Assembly: GCA_028554755.1 (NCBI GenBank)
Contig: JAPTOF010000012.1
Span: 638,501 to 702,500, forward strand
Reading direction: 5' to 3'
From: Cordia subcordata
Lineage: Eukaryota > Streptophyta > Magnoliopsida > Boraginales > Cordiaceae
Length of the DNA stretch: 64,000 bases
Positions within the stretch are counted from its first letter, which is position 1, and each line of letters opens with the position of its first letter. The notes beneath the pieces are model-generated. The model searched no databases, had not been told where the DNA came from, and was given only the letters and a program-made list of their open reading frames with translations. This document shows, in pieces, positions 52,901-63,470 of the stretch. The position numbers and the translations under genes were made by a program.

Positions 52901-55580
52901 TTGTTGGATGATCTTATATAAGTTTGTCTGCTTATGCTCTTCTGTTTACACGATATACTTGTATTTTTGTAGGAAACATCAAACAAAGATCTGTCAATTC
53001 TTGCGAAGGCAGCTTTTGAATTGCTAAAATGGAGAATTTTCGTGGAAACCAATCTTCAGAAAACAGTGTCAACTATTCTGTCTTCAGCAAACGATCCCAA
53101 CTGGCGAACTAGATCTGCAACTTTGACATTTTTGCGTACTTTCATGTACAGGTATGGTGTCATTTATTTCGTGTTACTTGAAATGGCTACGGACATGGAA
53201 CTTCAGATTGTCCTTATTGTTCAGTGCAGTTCGAGTATATTTCACTTTTTCCTTATGCATCTTGTCATTTTCATCTTCACTTCTATGATGGAAATGATGC
53301 CATAGTTTTGGTTTATAGCTGCTATGTTAAAGAAAGCAGAAGCAAACTTATGATAACTTGAAGTAATGTGATGCGAACTTTGCTGGAACAGGCATGTATT
53401 TGTCCTCTCCAATGTAGAGAAGAAACAAATATGGCAAACTGTTGAAGGGCTGCTGAGGGATAGTCAAATTGAGGCAAGTATCTGTCTTGCATTTGTTACT
53501 GGATGTTTATGCAAAATAATGAATTAATAATTGGCTACATGTATAGGAAGTTCACTGATTTGTTATTCATATCAGTTGGTTTTTTCGGCTTTCCAAAAAA
53601 ATTTTCAAATTTTAATTCTTCGCAAGGCAGTTGACTTCTGCAGTGAAATATGAAGCTAGAGGGCTCGTGTGTCATGTGCTAGAAGTTTTTGCACTGGTAT
53701 TCCATTGTATATACCCCCCATAATGCCCATCCAAACATTTCCACTCTTTGCTGGACAGCCAAAACCACCCCCCCCCCCCCCAAACCACCAAAAAACCACA
53801 CACACACACACCCACCAAAACAACAAACAAACCCAACGCAACTTAAAAACCAAAAAGAAAGAAAGGGGACCAGAAAAAGAAAAATTAGAAAAAAAGAAAG
53901 AAAAGAGAGTTACGAGAATTTAGCCAAGTGGAAAGATGTTCGGGGGGTGTCTCATGCATTGTCCTTGTTTCAGCCTTTGCTTATTTCTTTGATTGTTTGC
54001 TGTCTCAATCTTATCTCTTTCTCTTCACACCTAATAACTGCATGCAGGATTTGATTTAATTAATTATTTTTCTGTGCTAGTGTTTTCTTTCATTATATAT
54101 GTGCAAACTTTAAGGAAATAAGTTTATTGCGCTTCATCAAGGAAAAGCCTCCTTACGCAATTTGGGCCCTGGAGCATTTTATCTTAACGTACATCTCTGG
54201 TCAGGTAAGGGAGCATGCCGCGGCAGTTTTAGCTAGCCTAATGAAGGGTGACAACGGAGATCTTGCGGAAGACTTCCGCTGTAGAGCTTATAGAGAAGCA
54301 AATACTATCCAGGAGATGAGAAGGAAAAGGTCAAATGTTATGGCATGCTTTTCTTTTTCCTCAATAATATAGTTATTGTCTTTTACTTCCATGCATATAC
54401 ATTTACCTGCCGTTGAATATCTCCACGCTAATACGAGTTTGCTTGTGCACTCACCATAACTGCATCAGTTGCACGCTCTTTGTTCACATATATCATGTAT
54501 CCTTGATACTCTATATTCTTTCAACCAACAAAAAAGGGGAGAGACAGTCTATGTTCTGCTTTGATTCTGTTTTGCATATATCATTATCCCTTTCAATGCT
54601 TTGTTTGAACCTGAATGACCATTATGAAGCATGAGCATGTGCTTCTTCTGCTTCCACCATAGTAAGAGCGTATATGCTTCTGCATCTTTGCCCCATATAT
54701 GTGTTAGTATATTATCAATAGTTAAATAGTTTGGTACTTTCATGTGCCATTAATTATCTTTGTACACTGCAGGTATTTGTGTTTGCCACACGCACATGTA
54801 TGCACAATTTCTGTGGACTGTTACCAACCTCTGATGGTTGAAGCGTCTGGTGACTAATAAAATAAACCAGATGCATCAATTTGAAACAAATGAACAAATT
54901 GCAATCATGTGAAAGCATAAATTATGCCGATGTAGTGTCCAAGACCAATGAAGTATGATACATGCCTAACTAATTTACCTAAATTGGCTGCAGAGGTACA
55001 CGGTCTGGGCTGTCTGCTGCAGCCATACATGGTCCTGTATTGGCTTTGGCAGCTTGTGTATTATCTGTTCCCTATGATATGCCAAGGTATGTCCAATCTC
55101 AATTTGCATGCTATTGCAATGTCATTTTCTACTTATATTTGAAGTGTTCGCAGTGCTGCTCCCTGTCCCTCGTGTTTTCCTCTCTCTCTTCCTTGAGACA
55201 TTGTGGTTAAAGTTGCATCACAGCAATGCTTTTGAAATTACATTGAGTTAAGTTGTATACATTTCTCTCTGTTCACGAAAACAGTCTTTTTCTTCAGCTG
55301 GTTGCCTGGGCATGTCACTTTACTGGCTCAGTTTGTTTCGGAGCCATCGCCTGTGAAATCTACAGTCACAAAAGCAGTTGCTGAGTTTCGGCGTACACAT
55401 GCAGACACATGGAATATTCAAAAAGAATCATTTAGTGAAGAGCAACTTGAGGTACGTAATCCAAGTCTTATTTCCTGTAGACTAATAATAATATGGAGGA
55501 AATCCTTTAGTAACAAAACCGTCCATGAATACTTGCAGGTTCTTGCTGATACATCCTCTTCATCGTCGTACTTTGCTTGA
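37989..55580 (+). CDS. PA200: Proteasome activator subunit 4 (PA200/Blm10)
   Basis: PA200 caps the 20S proteasome and promotes peptide hydrolysis and histone turnover in the nucleus. I placed 35 exons in phase, totalling 1814 residues. Exon starts-ends: 37989-38149, 39569-39671, 39773-39885, 40194-40316, 41503-41604, 41685-41850, 43791-43907, 44017-44084, 44182-44283, 44368-44584, 44799-45032, 45117-45244, 45400-45517, 45599-45817, 45897-46052, 46592-46668, 46798-47006, 47173-47389, 47479-47558, 47675-47792, 47874-48044, 48671-48839, 48931-48974, 49097-49139, 49238-49383, 49639-49733, 49901-50802, 51957-52232, 52322-52417, 52973-53151, 53392-53473, 54205-54329, 54994-55086, 55298-55451, 55539-55580. 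It begins MHLYNAWLPPPVAEETKREK and ends in SSSYFA, whose last residues would insert into the 20S alpha-ring like the HbYX tail. HEAT-like helices fill most of the chain. Intron 13 is 81 nt and open in frame; intron 31 is GC-AG; intron 6 is 1.9 kb. The stop lies 240 bp from the convergent MYB stop. Confidence 0.96.
38286..38501. repeat. MITE, 'GTTTGGATTGGC' family, in PA200 intron 1
   Basis: The left end gggttcgtttggattggctt and right end aaaagccaggccc are inverses in part. The interior contains aaaccaaataaatattgc and aagaatgtacttttt blocks typical of the family. Confidence 0.65.
38926..39132. repeat. Second MITE of the same family in PA200 intron 1
   Basis: The left end gggcttatttcgattggctt and right end aagccaatcgaatcagggcc pair well, including the shared variant cgattgg/ccaatcg. 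TAT borders both sides. It lies about 420 bp from the previous copy. Confidence 0.75.
41851..43790 (+). other. PA200 intron 6, longest intron
   Basis: 1.94 kb between exons 6 and 7. It has a T20-like run (about 42239-42259), a short inverted T/A region and several chance frames (for example near 42857 and 43072). No domain, TIR or LTR ends are recognised, so an old insertion is possible but unproven. Confidence 0.5.
53761..53815. repeat. C/AC low-complexity tract in PA200 intron 31
   Basis: A C14-type run is followed by aaaccaccaaaa and an (ac)n tract. It creates several spurious proline- and histidine-rich open frames in this intron. Confidence 0.85.
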
Positions 55581-55820
55581 TGTATATTATACTACGCGCA
55601 GGAGATCATATAGAATAGATATACAAAGATCAGATGTGATTGTTTATGTCATGATGATATTACCATTATCCATTAAAAAGCTTATTTGTATTCTTATTCG
55701 CAGCCATGATGATGTAACCATTACCCATTACGAGCTTATTAATATTTATTTTCATTAGCAGATGAATTATTCTTGGATACAAAAATGCTTATCTTCATGT
55801 ATTATTATTGCTATCATCCT

Positions 55821-57009
55821 TTAAACTATTGGATTCATCAGATCTTCAGATTGTAAATCCCATAATACACAATCTGAATTGAAAATGGTAGAGCCCTCTC
55901 TTGTATGCTTTCCACCTTCAGAGTCCTCACCACCTTCGTCTTCAAGTTTCGCGTGCAACCCGACTGGCTGATCACCGGCTGTGCAAGCGCTTCCCGTACA
56001 CATACTTTGGTTCCATGGAGATCCATCTTCCTCATTGCCGAGAGATGATAGTCCATAGTGAAATCCAGATTCAGGTGCCGGAAAAGGTACAGAGAAGCTT
56101 GTAGACATTGCTCCAGATGAGTCCCAAGTCTTCGTCGGTAACATTTCAGGCTCCTTTATCGCACTCGATAAACCGCGTTTGATCTTTTCAATTGTTTCAT
56201 CTTTGTCCTCGTTTTTCACGCGAGAAGATGGAGATGCGTTGATCAGCGATGCACTGCCAAATTGCTGCGGCTGAAAGCCGATGCGCCTCTTGGTAAGGAG
56301 ATGAAGCATCTCATCTTTGAAGCACCCTAATGCTGCTTCAGCCAGATGAGGTACCTGTGGTGGGGCTAAGGTGGTGGCTATCTCAGTAATGAGGTGAGAG
56401 AAGGGTTTGTGAGTAACTGGATCAATTCCCATGCCTGAAAGCTTCTTCTTCAGCTTGGTGTTCCAATGATTCTTGACATCGTTGTCTGTGCGTCCAGGAA
56501 GCTGAGAAGCTATTACAGACCATCTATTGCACACCATTTAAGACGATGTTAAACTCTCGCGTTTCATTAACAAGTAAGCGCGAGAAAAAGATATTGAAGC
56601 CGAGAAAGAAACAATATTGTGTATAATCTGCACAATGTACCGGTTTCCGAGAACAGAATGCAGAGTCACAATGGTTTGCTCTTCCGCTTCTGAGAATTGG
56701 CCATGCTTGAGATCTGGCCGGAGGTAATTAGTCCACCGCAGCCTGCAGCTCTTTCCACATCTCTGCAGACCTGAAAAAGGGGCCTCGGAGATTAATGAAT
56801 CACTTGCTTACTTAAAAAGAAACAACAGACACGCTTTCTCAAGAACACGAGATGACACAGAATGAAAGAACAAAACCAGCATGCTTGGGGATGAGACGCC
56901 AGTTGCGTGTTCCATGCTGAGCAATATAAGAAGATAGCTTGTGATCTTCTTCAGGTGTCCACTGCCCCCTTTTCACATTGTCCTTCTCACAGCATGGAAT
57001 GCGTCCCAT
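55821..57009 (-). CDS. MYB80: R2R3-MYB transcription factor, MYB80/MYB103 type
   Basis: In Arabidopsis and rice this MYB controls tapetum development and pollen wall formation. Exons on the minus strand are 57009-56877, 56770-56641 and 56523-55821, giving 321 residues, close to the expected length. The protein starts [21 protein letters not shown]2 Trp residues are W17, W37 and W57. R3 has F70, W89 and W108, with the usual replacement of the first R3 Trp. Intron positions after codon 44 (phase 1) and within codon 88 (phase 2) are the standard R2R3 pattern. After the DNA-binding domain comes [20 protein letters not shown], then a segment with [19 protein letters not shown] that I associate with MYB80, and a Ser/acidic tail. 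An upstream in-frame ATG (57042) would add 11 residues but lacks the family start. Its 3' end faces PA200. Confidence 0.92.
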
Positions 57010-57250
57010 GTCTTCTCTTGTTATCAACTTATGATTTTTCACTGAATATTATAGGCCCTTTTTTAGCAAAGACTTATGAGTATCTTATTTAAGTGATGAA
57101 ATTGAAGAAGGGCCTTGTTGATTTTCAAACGCAGCTCTTTTAAATTCGCGTGAAAAAATTAGGACAAATGCAGAAATAAATAAAGTTGAATTTGTTTTGT
57201 TTTTGTGCATTTAGTAGTGTGATGGAAGGTTATAATAAATATGGAAAGGG

Positions 57251-57257
57251 TTATATA
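57251..57257 (-). promoter_or_regulatory. TATA box of the MYB80-type gene
   Basis: TATATAA on the minus strand lies about 240 bp before the ATG, implying a start near 57220. A CT/GA and CGCGCGATCGATCG stretch (57388-57430) lies further upstream. Confidence 0.5.
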
Positions 57258-57439
57258 GTGGGAATCAGAAGAGTTGCATGGGGTGAGAGACATGCACATC
57301 AAAGGTGCATGATTTGATTAAAGAATTCAACGCTATTGAGCGTGTGAGACATTGGCCGGTAGCTCACCCACAAGGCGCCCAGTCAACACTCTCTCCCTCT
57401 CTCAATCTCTCTCTCTCGCGCGATCGATCGTGCTCTCTT

Positions 57440-58220
57440 TTTATCTCTCTATGGTTTGACTAGGAGTTGGGTAGCTTTCTGAAATGCTCACACAAAACTA
57501 CTTCTACCTCTTTGGGGGGATGTTTACTCTGATCTAGCGAAAGTTAAGGTTCTTGCACGAGTGGGTTTTGAGGTTGCTCTCACGTTTCTTGCACAAATAA
57601 AAAAAGAAAAAAAAAAAAAAAGATGATCTTCACACAATGTCTTTTTCTTTGCTTTTTGTTGGAAAGTTTCTTAAACAATGCGTTTTCAGTTGCATTACAA
57701 AGCTTTCCTACAAGAGAGGCTGGTTGTTGTTGTGGCTTCTCATCATGGGAACAACGTACAAATAGTAATAGGTGGCTTGTTTTTTAACCACTTTTAACAA
57801 ACAATTAGTTTCGAGCATGCTCTTGATTGAGAATGGATCTATTCATAATATTATAACATTATGAGTGAGACATTCATGTTAAAGTGACACAAATAATTGG
57901 TAGTATAATTGAATTCTACTTATAACATTATGATATTACGAATAAGTCTTTCGTTTCTAAATATTCACGTTGTCAACTAACCTAGATTTTTCTGCCAACT
58001 TTTTGCATGGGACAAGTGTTTTCCCCACCAGAGTTAACTTGAGGGCTATATTCAATATGCGGGTGAAAATTTTATATTTTTTGCAGCAAGATTTCTTCTC
58101 CTTTTTTTTTTTTTTAAAAGAGTCATTAAATTCTTAGTCCAAATTCAGCACGAAACAAAATTCAATTCACTTTTTCTTTTTGAAATATTCTAACATGCTA
58201 TATGGGCCAATATGACGTCA
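57440..58220. other. Intergenic region between MYB80 and the duplicated cluster
   Basis: No open frame or repeat ends recognised. It probably contains distal MYB80 promoter. The left edge of the tandem duplication begins near 58225. Confidence 0.45.
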
Positions 58221-59078
58221 AACTGAATAGTAGCATATAAAACTAAAAAGACTTTTTAAATTCTATTTAACTAAAGAGAATAGATTAACACAATAAGGAA
58301 AAGAACATTGGTCAATTATTACTCAATCATAAAGTGGTTGTTACAGTGATTAGTGCCTATAATTTGATGAATGCCTAGCTACATTTATTATATATTTTGT
58401 ATTCTATGAAGACTAATTGATAATTTCCATTTAATTGTGTTTCACGATTCTAACTGAAACAATGAAAACATCAATTCTCTGTGACACAGGGATCCACATA
58501 CGACTATAATAAAAATGGAATAAAGGGTATTGGTATCATCCCTTTACACATTGCTACATAATAAAATTTTTCCTATATCCACAGGGGCTTTTAACATCTC
58601 ATAACACAAAATTTTCTCGATTCACCCCAAAAGCTTTTTGAAAATATGTCTATTTTTTAGGGTTTTTTTTGTTTCCTGCTGTAAAAATATATTTCTATAT
58701 GAATATTAAACTGTGTATTAGTAGCCCAAAAACTCTGAACTTAGCCTAATTATAAATATTCTAAAACTGCTTCTATAGGTTGTTAGTTTTAGTAAAAATT
58801 TTGAATTTACATAGCCCTGAGTAATATAAAGCATTAAAGAAATTGAATTCTCGAGAACCCTTAATTGCGACTGCCGTTTTAGGATGACAAAATCTACAAA
58901 CACTATGAAGATCATAAGTGCATTCAAGAAGCAAAGGTCTAATGATCTCGGTCACATTAATAGTTTGATCTTAGATATTCTCAAATTATTCATTAAAGTT
59001 TTCCATTTTTGCAATTTAATCTTGAAGTTATTATTGTTGGATTAAAATCAATCTTTAGTTCACAATCTACCTTGACAA

Positions 59079-59086
59079 TATAAATA
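59079..59086 (+). promoter_or_regulatory. TATA box of defensin copy 1
   Basis: TATAAATA lies 39 bp before the ATG, giving a very short leader (roughly 8-10 nt). The segment caatctacct just upstream has a counterpart (cgatctacca) in copy 2 and could be a MYB-type CTACC site, which is speculative. Confidence 0.6.
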
Positions 59087-59117
59087 GGATACTAACACAC
59101 ACAATAGGACAACAATC

Positions 59118-59936
59118 ATGGAGTTGACATTGGTGAGAAGATTGTTGGAGCTCATGATGCTGCTCCACCTTTTGGTTTTAGGTATGTCCATTTGGATCTT
59201 ATACACACCCTTTTTTAAGTGATGAGAGACACTTTTGAGAAGTTTTTCTAGCTCAAGTCAAACTGTCAAAGACTCAAAAGTACAAATCTCGAGACACATG
59301 AGCACTTGAGCTAATGCCTAATCAAGACTTCAATAAGTTTCTTACTCATGCCCAAGCCCTAGCTAAGAAGTTGAAATTTTTTATTTTCATTTCTCAAGAT
59401 CATCTTATGTGATGAAATCTCTTTAATTAGTCTATAATTTCTTTCCTCCTGGTGATTGAATACAAGAATTAACAAAAATTTCATTTTGTTCGTGAAAATA
59501 TGAAGGATATCTGACTGACATTGAAGCAGCAACGTGCAAGACACCAAGTGAAGGATTTAGAGGATTATGCTTCAGTAACCACAACTGTGCTTTGGTATGT
59601 GAGAAAGAAGGTTATATAACAGGACAATGTGAAGGCTTTCGGCGTAGGTGCAGGTGTCTCAAGGATTGTGATAATCATGGACCCCCTGGCCCGCCGGAGG
59701 GTCCACCGGATGAAGGGGGAGATACCCCTCCTGGTCCGCCAGATGAAGGTGGAGATACCCCCCCTGGTCCGCCAGATGGAGGAGGAGATACGCCTCCTGG
59801 TCCTCCAGATGAGGGTGGAGACATGCCTCGCAGTCCTCTGGATGATGGTGGAGACATCCCAAGTGATCCTCCAGAAGATTTGGATCCTCCTGAGGATCTG
59901 GATCCAAGCACCCCTCCTGCGAACATGGATATATGA
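59118..59936 (+). CDS. Defensin with proline-rich acidic tail (defensin-polyproline-linked type)
   Basis: Two exons, 59118-59181 and 59506-59936, give 164 residues with a phase-1 intron inside the signal-peptide region, as usual for plant defensins. Residues 1-22 form a Leu-rich signal peptide. The defensin domain has eight cysteines at 32, 43, 49, 53, 63, 70, 72 and 76. Their spacing, C-x10-C-x5-C-x3-C-x9-C-x6-C-x-C-x3-C, is the plant defensin pattern, and the gamma-core is around G61-C70. The remaining 88 residues are a tail of PPGPPDEGGDT-like 11-residue repeats encoded by 33-bp DNA repeats, ending NMDI. This architecture resembles secreted anther/pollen proteins such as sunflower SF18 and mugwort Art v 1, although those tails are less acidic. 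It is expected to be secreted to the apoplast or pollen coat; antimicrobial activity is not shown by sequence. Confidence 0.88.
59700..59870 (+). repeat. 33-bp coding minisatellite in the defensin tail
   Basis: About five direct copies of a 33-bp unit built on ggtccgccagatgaaggtgg plus agatacccctcct, each coding for one PPGPPDEGGDT-like repeat. The last copy is diverged (PRSPLDDGGDI). Confidence 0.9.
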
Positions 59937-60945
59937 AAGATTTAAGAGCAGCAAACATCATAGTCGGTCACAAAGACTAATTTTGCTTTTCTATGGATGA
60001 AATCTTTAGGAATCAGAAAAGCATGAAAGCACTTACGCTAATCAGATGATACTAATGTAAAATGAACCTCATATATGGTTATAATGCCCAACCTTTGACT
60101 AGTTGACTTTTTGCATGCTTTATGATGCACCATTATATCTCAGGATGATGTAAATGTTAATGCAACTGTACTACAGGCTTTATGAGTTCTAAGCCAGCTC
60201 ATTAGGAAAAGCATAACACGACTAAAATTACTAAGCAAGAAGTATTAATATACAGAAAACAAACTCTGAGGACAGATACATACAAGCTAAGCTAATCAAG
60301 TCTTGATATGTAGCAATGCTCGAAAACATCAAAAAAAGGGCAAAAGAAGAACTTCTGAGGCACCTCATGCTGCAAATTGCTATCCTATCGCTCTTTTGCC
60401 TTTAAACGACTTGTATCAATTGTTGGTTAAGCAGCAAATTTTGAGATGGTGAAGAGCTTAAAGGGAGAGTGGAAGATACTTGTGTGTCTGAATCATTCGA
60501 GAAGTAATTCTCTCCGCAGTAATCCTCAAAAGACTTCTGTCTGTCTATATGACTAACTTAGACCATATCTCTTCCATTACTATCTATTGTGACTTTAAAG
60601 ACTTCTCCAAGCAAAATTCCATGTAATAAAAAGAAGTACCATCTATTGTAGCAAACCATGATTTCTTCTTTTCCCAAAAGAGGACAATGCAGGGGACTAG
60701 ACATGCAATCTGCACCAAATATACTTTCCCTTTTTCCATCAAAATGGACTGTAATAGTGATTGTAGCATACATAGCTAAGCGGATAACCCAATGCCATTT
60801 CTGAAGTATGCTAAAAGAAATGCAGTGGTCGGGCCCCGCTTGCATTTCTTTATGACAAAGGGAATACTAGATTAGAGCCTTTTTTTTAACTACGTTTTCA
60901 CTTTTAAAGTAATTAATTTTAAGATAAAAAGGAATGTTGTAATGT
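59937..60945. other. 3' flank of defensin copy 1, no further gene
   Basis: It aligns with the 3' flank of copy 2 but lacks most of the oleosin-like segment. The minus-strand frame at 60558-60845 is not kept in unit B, so I treat it as chance. Confidence 0.5.
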
Positions 60946-61850
60946 ATAGTAACACCTAAAACTAGAAAGATTTTAAGTTCCATTTAACCCAAGAGAATAG
61001 ATTAACACGAAAAAAAAAAAAAAGGAATTGGTCAACCCTCTTACTGTGCCACAGATAGAGAGAGTTTCCTTATTATTACACAACCATGTAAAATGGTTGT
61101 TACAATGATTAAGGCCTATAATTTGATGATTAATCCCTAACTAGATTTATTAAATATTTTGTATCCTATGATGACCAATTGATAATTTTCATTTAAGTAT
61201 GTTTCATGATGCTAGCCGAAACTAAGGAAACATTAATTCTACGTGACAGGTGGATCCACATACGGACTATAATAATAATGTAATGGAGAGTATTGCTATC
61301 ATCCCTCAACTCTTGGCTATATAATAGAACTTTTCCTGTATCCACAGGGGGGATTTAGTATTTGATAATAAAAAATTTTACCGTACAAAGAAGAGCAAAG
61401 AGATATAAGGGCAAAAAAAGTAACATCAGACGTATTAAGACTTAAGCGGAGACTCGAATCCTGGCTCACCCCAAAAGTTATCACCATATGTCTATTTTTG
61501 AGGCATTTTTTGTTTCCTGCAGTAAAAATTTATTTCTAAATGAACATTAAACTGTGTATTATTAGCCCAAAAACTCTGGATTTAGCTTAATTATAAATAA
61601 ATCATTAAAGAATTTGAATCCGCAGCTAATCTTTGCGTTTTACCATTTTAGGATGACAAAATCTACAAACATTATGAAGAACATACATGTGCATTCAAGA
61701 AGCAAAGGTCTAATGAGCTTGGTCGCATTAATTTTTTGATCTTAGATATTCTCAAATTATTCATTAAAACTTTCCATTTTTGTAATCTAATCTTTAAGTT
61801 ATTAGTGTTGGATTAAAATTGATCTTTCTTTCACGATCTACCATGACCTA

Positions 61851-61858
61851 TATAAATA
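61851..61858 (+). promoter_or_regulatory. TATA box of defensin copy 2
   Basis: TATATAAATA lies 49 bp before the ATG at 61900. It is better matched than in copy 1. A 12- to 17-bp insertion (agagcaaactccataac) lengthens the leader relative to copy 1. Confidence 0.6.
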
Positions 61859-61899
61859 GGATACTAACACAGAGCAAACTCCATAACAGGACAACAATT

Positions 61900-62607
61900 A
61901 TGAAGTTGACATTTGTGAGAAGATTGTTGGAGCTCATGATGCTGCTCCATCTTTTGGTTTTAGGTAAGCCCCTTTGGATCTTATACTCTTTGTCATTTTT
62001 CCCATGATGAGAAATATTTTGAAAAGTCTTTTTAGCTCAAGTCAAAGTGCAAATCTTGAGATATATGAGCACTCAAGCTAATGCCTATCAAGACTTAATT
62101 CAAATTCAAGACCAAAGTTTTTGGCTCATGCCCAAGCCCCTAGCTAAGATGTTGAAAATTTTGATTTTCATTTCTCAAAATCATCTTATGAAATCTCTTT
62201 AATTAGTCTGTAATTCTCTTCTCTTGGTGATTGAATACAAGAACTAACAAAATTTCATTTATTCATGAAAATATGAAGGATATGTGACTTACACTGAAGC
62301 AGCAATAAGCGAGACACCTAGTGAAGGATATAGAGGAGTATGCTTCATCAACCATAATTGTGCTTTGGTATATCAGAAAGAAGGCTATATATCAGGACAA
62401 TGTAAAGGCTTTCAGCGCAGGTGCATATGTCTCGAGGATTGTGGTAAGCATGGAGCCCCTGGTCCGCCGGATGAAAGTGGAGACACCCCTCCTGGGCCGC
62501 CAGAAGAAGGTGGAACCACCTCTCCTGGTCAACCCAATAAAGGTCGTGACATTCCCTCAGGTCCACCGGATGAAGGTGGTGATACCCCCTCCTCGTCCGC
62601 CGGATGA
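61900..62607 (+). pseudogene. Defensin-polyproline copy 2, lacking two cysteines and frameshifted in the tail
   Basis: Exons 61900-61963 and 62279-62607 keep the copy 1 structure and the signal peptide. They would encode 130 residues. Two of the eight framework cysteines are changed: position 32 is Ser and position 53 is Tyr. In plant defensins Cys1 pairs with Cys8 and Cys4 with Cys7, so two disulfides would be lost. In the tail a single extra C in the gatacccc run (about 62581-62587) shifts the frame and gives a stop at 62605-62607 after GGDTPSSSAG. Further repeat units and the NMDI end remain downstream to about 62738 in other frames, with at least one more indel near 62625. The front half is still open, so expression of a shortened variant cannot be excluded. 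Confidence 0.75.
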
Positions 62608-63128
62608 AGGTGGAGACAGCCCCTTTCAGAAGAAGGCGGAGACGTGCCTCCTGGTCCTCCAGATGAAGGTGGAGACACTCCAAGTGATCCTCCTGAGGAT
62701 CCAGATCCAAGCACCCCTCCTGCTAACATGGATATATAAAAGATTTCAGGGCAGCAACTTCATATTGTTTAGTCTGTCACAAAGAATAATTTTGCTTTTC
62801 TATGGATGAAAACTTTTAAGAATCACATAAGCTGATAAGCATGAATGCACTTGTGATAATCATATAATCAAATAACACTATTATTTATGTAAAATGAACC
62901 TTATATATAGTTAGATTGCCCGACCTTTGACTAATTAACTTATCACATGCTTTATGGTGCACCATTATATCTCAGGATGTGTAAATGTTAATGGAAGTGC
63001 GCAACAATCTTTACAAGTTCTGAGCCAGCTTGTTGGGAAAAGCATAAACAACTAAAATTACAGAGCAAGAAGTTAATAATATACAGAAACAAACTTCCAA
63101 GACAGATATTCTTACAAACTAAGCTAAG

Positions 63129-63470
63129 CTAACATGTTGTGATATGTAGCAATGCTCGAAAACAAGATAAAAAGGGGCAAAAGAAGAATTTGTGAAAATC
63201 TGTTTTCCAGCCTTGGTTCACTAAACGACTTGTAAACCAATCCAAAGGTAACAAACAAGCAATTGCCATAGTTGAAGCCACTGCAAAGCCAACAAACACA
63301 AATGCTGCACCGAACAATAGCGGACTAAAAAGATTATGAGCAATGGTGATGTTACTGTCAAGATTGACAGAAGACTAAAATTACCATCATACCCAAAATC
63401 GGCCCTGCCATTGCCAGTCCAGCCACTAATGCAATGATAAACTTGGTACTGCTTTTTCATCCATGCTTGA
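63129..63470 (-). pseudogene. Oleosin-like remnant with frameshifts
   Basis: On the minus strand three frames read in succession as pieces of one hydrophobic hairpin. First comes KFIIALVAGLAMAGPILGMM (frame ends in TGA after CQS), then LTVTSPLLIIF, then SPLLFGAAFVFVGFAVAST with a tail ending in a DWF-containing segment. The middle and third pieces together resemble the oleosin proline knot (P-x5-SP-x3-P), apart from the final proline. Oleosins coat lipid bodies, and tapetal types end up in the pollen coat. At least two indels separate the pieces, there is a TGA just upstream, and no intact start is seen. Unit A has lost this segment. The oleosin identity rests on pattern recognition and could be wrong; another small membrane protein is the alternative. 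Confidence 0.5.

Larger units (their letters stand above)
58225..60945. repeat. Tandem segmental duplication, unit A
   Basis: Unit A and unit B share order and sequence over their whole lengths. Examples: aaaactaaaaagac versus aaaactagaaagat, gggatccacatacgactata versus tggatccacatacggactat, the whole defensin gene, and atgccatttctgaagtatgc versus atgccatttctaaagtatgc. The offset between paired landmarks grows from about 2.72 kb at the left to about 3.19 kb at the right. The main reason is a segment near 63200-63560 (the oleosin-like remnant) that unit A lacks. Confidence 0.85.

Noticed and set aside
53669..54054. Proline/histidine-rich frames
   Set aside because: Produced by the polyC/AC tract inside PA200 intron 31.
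59659..59961. Long open frames on the minus strand and in other plus frames over the defensin tail
   Set aside because: They arise because the 33-bp repeat is a multiple of three and stop-free in several frames. Only the plus frame joined to the eight-cysteine domain makes sense.
60558..60845. 95-residue minus-strand frame in the 3' flank of unit A
   Set aside because: The homologous stretch in unit B (about 63760-64000) does not keep the frame, and no domain is visible.
62348..62710. 120-residue minus-strand frame over defensin copy 2
   Set aside because: Antisense shadow of the repeat tail and the cysteine domain.
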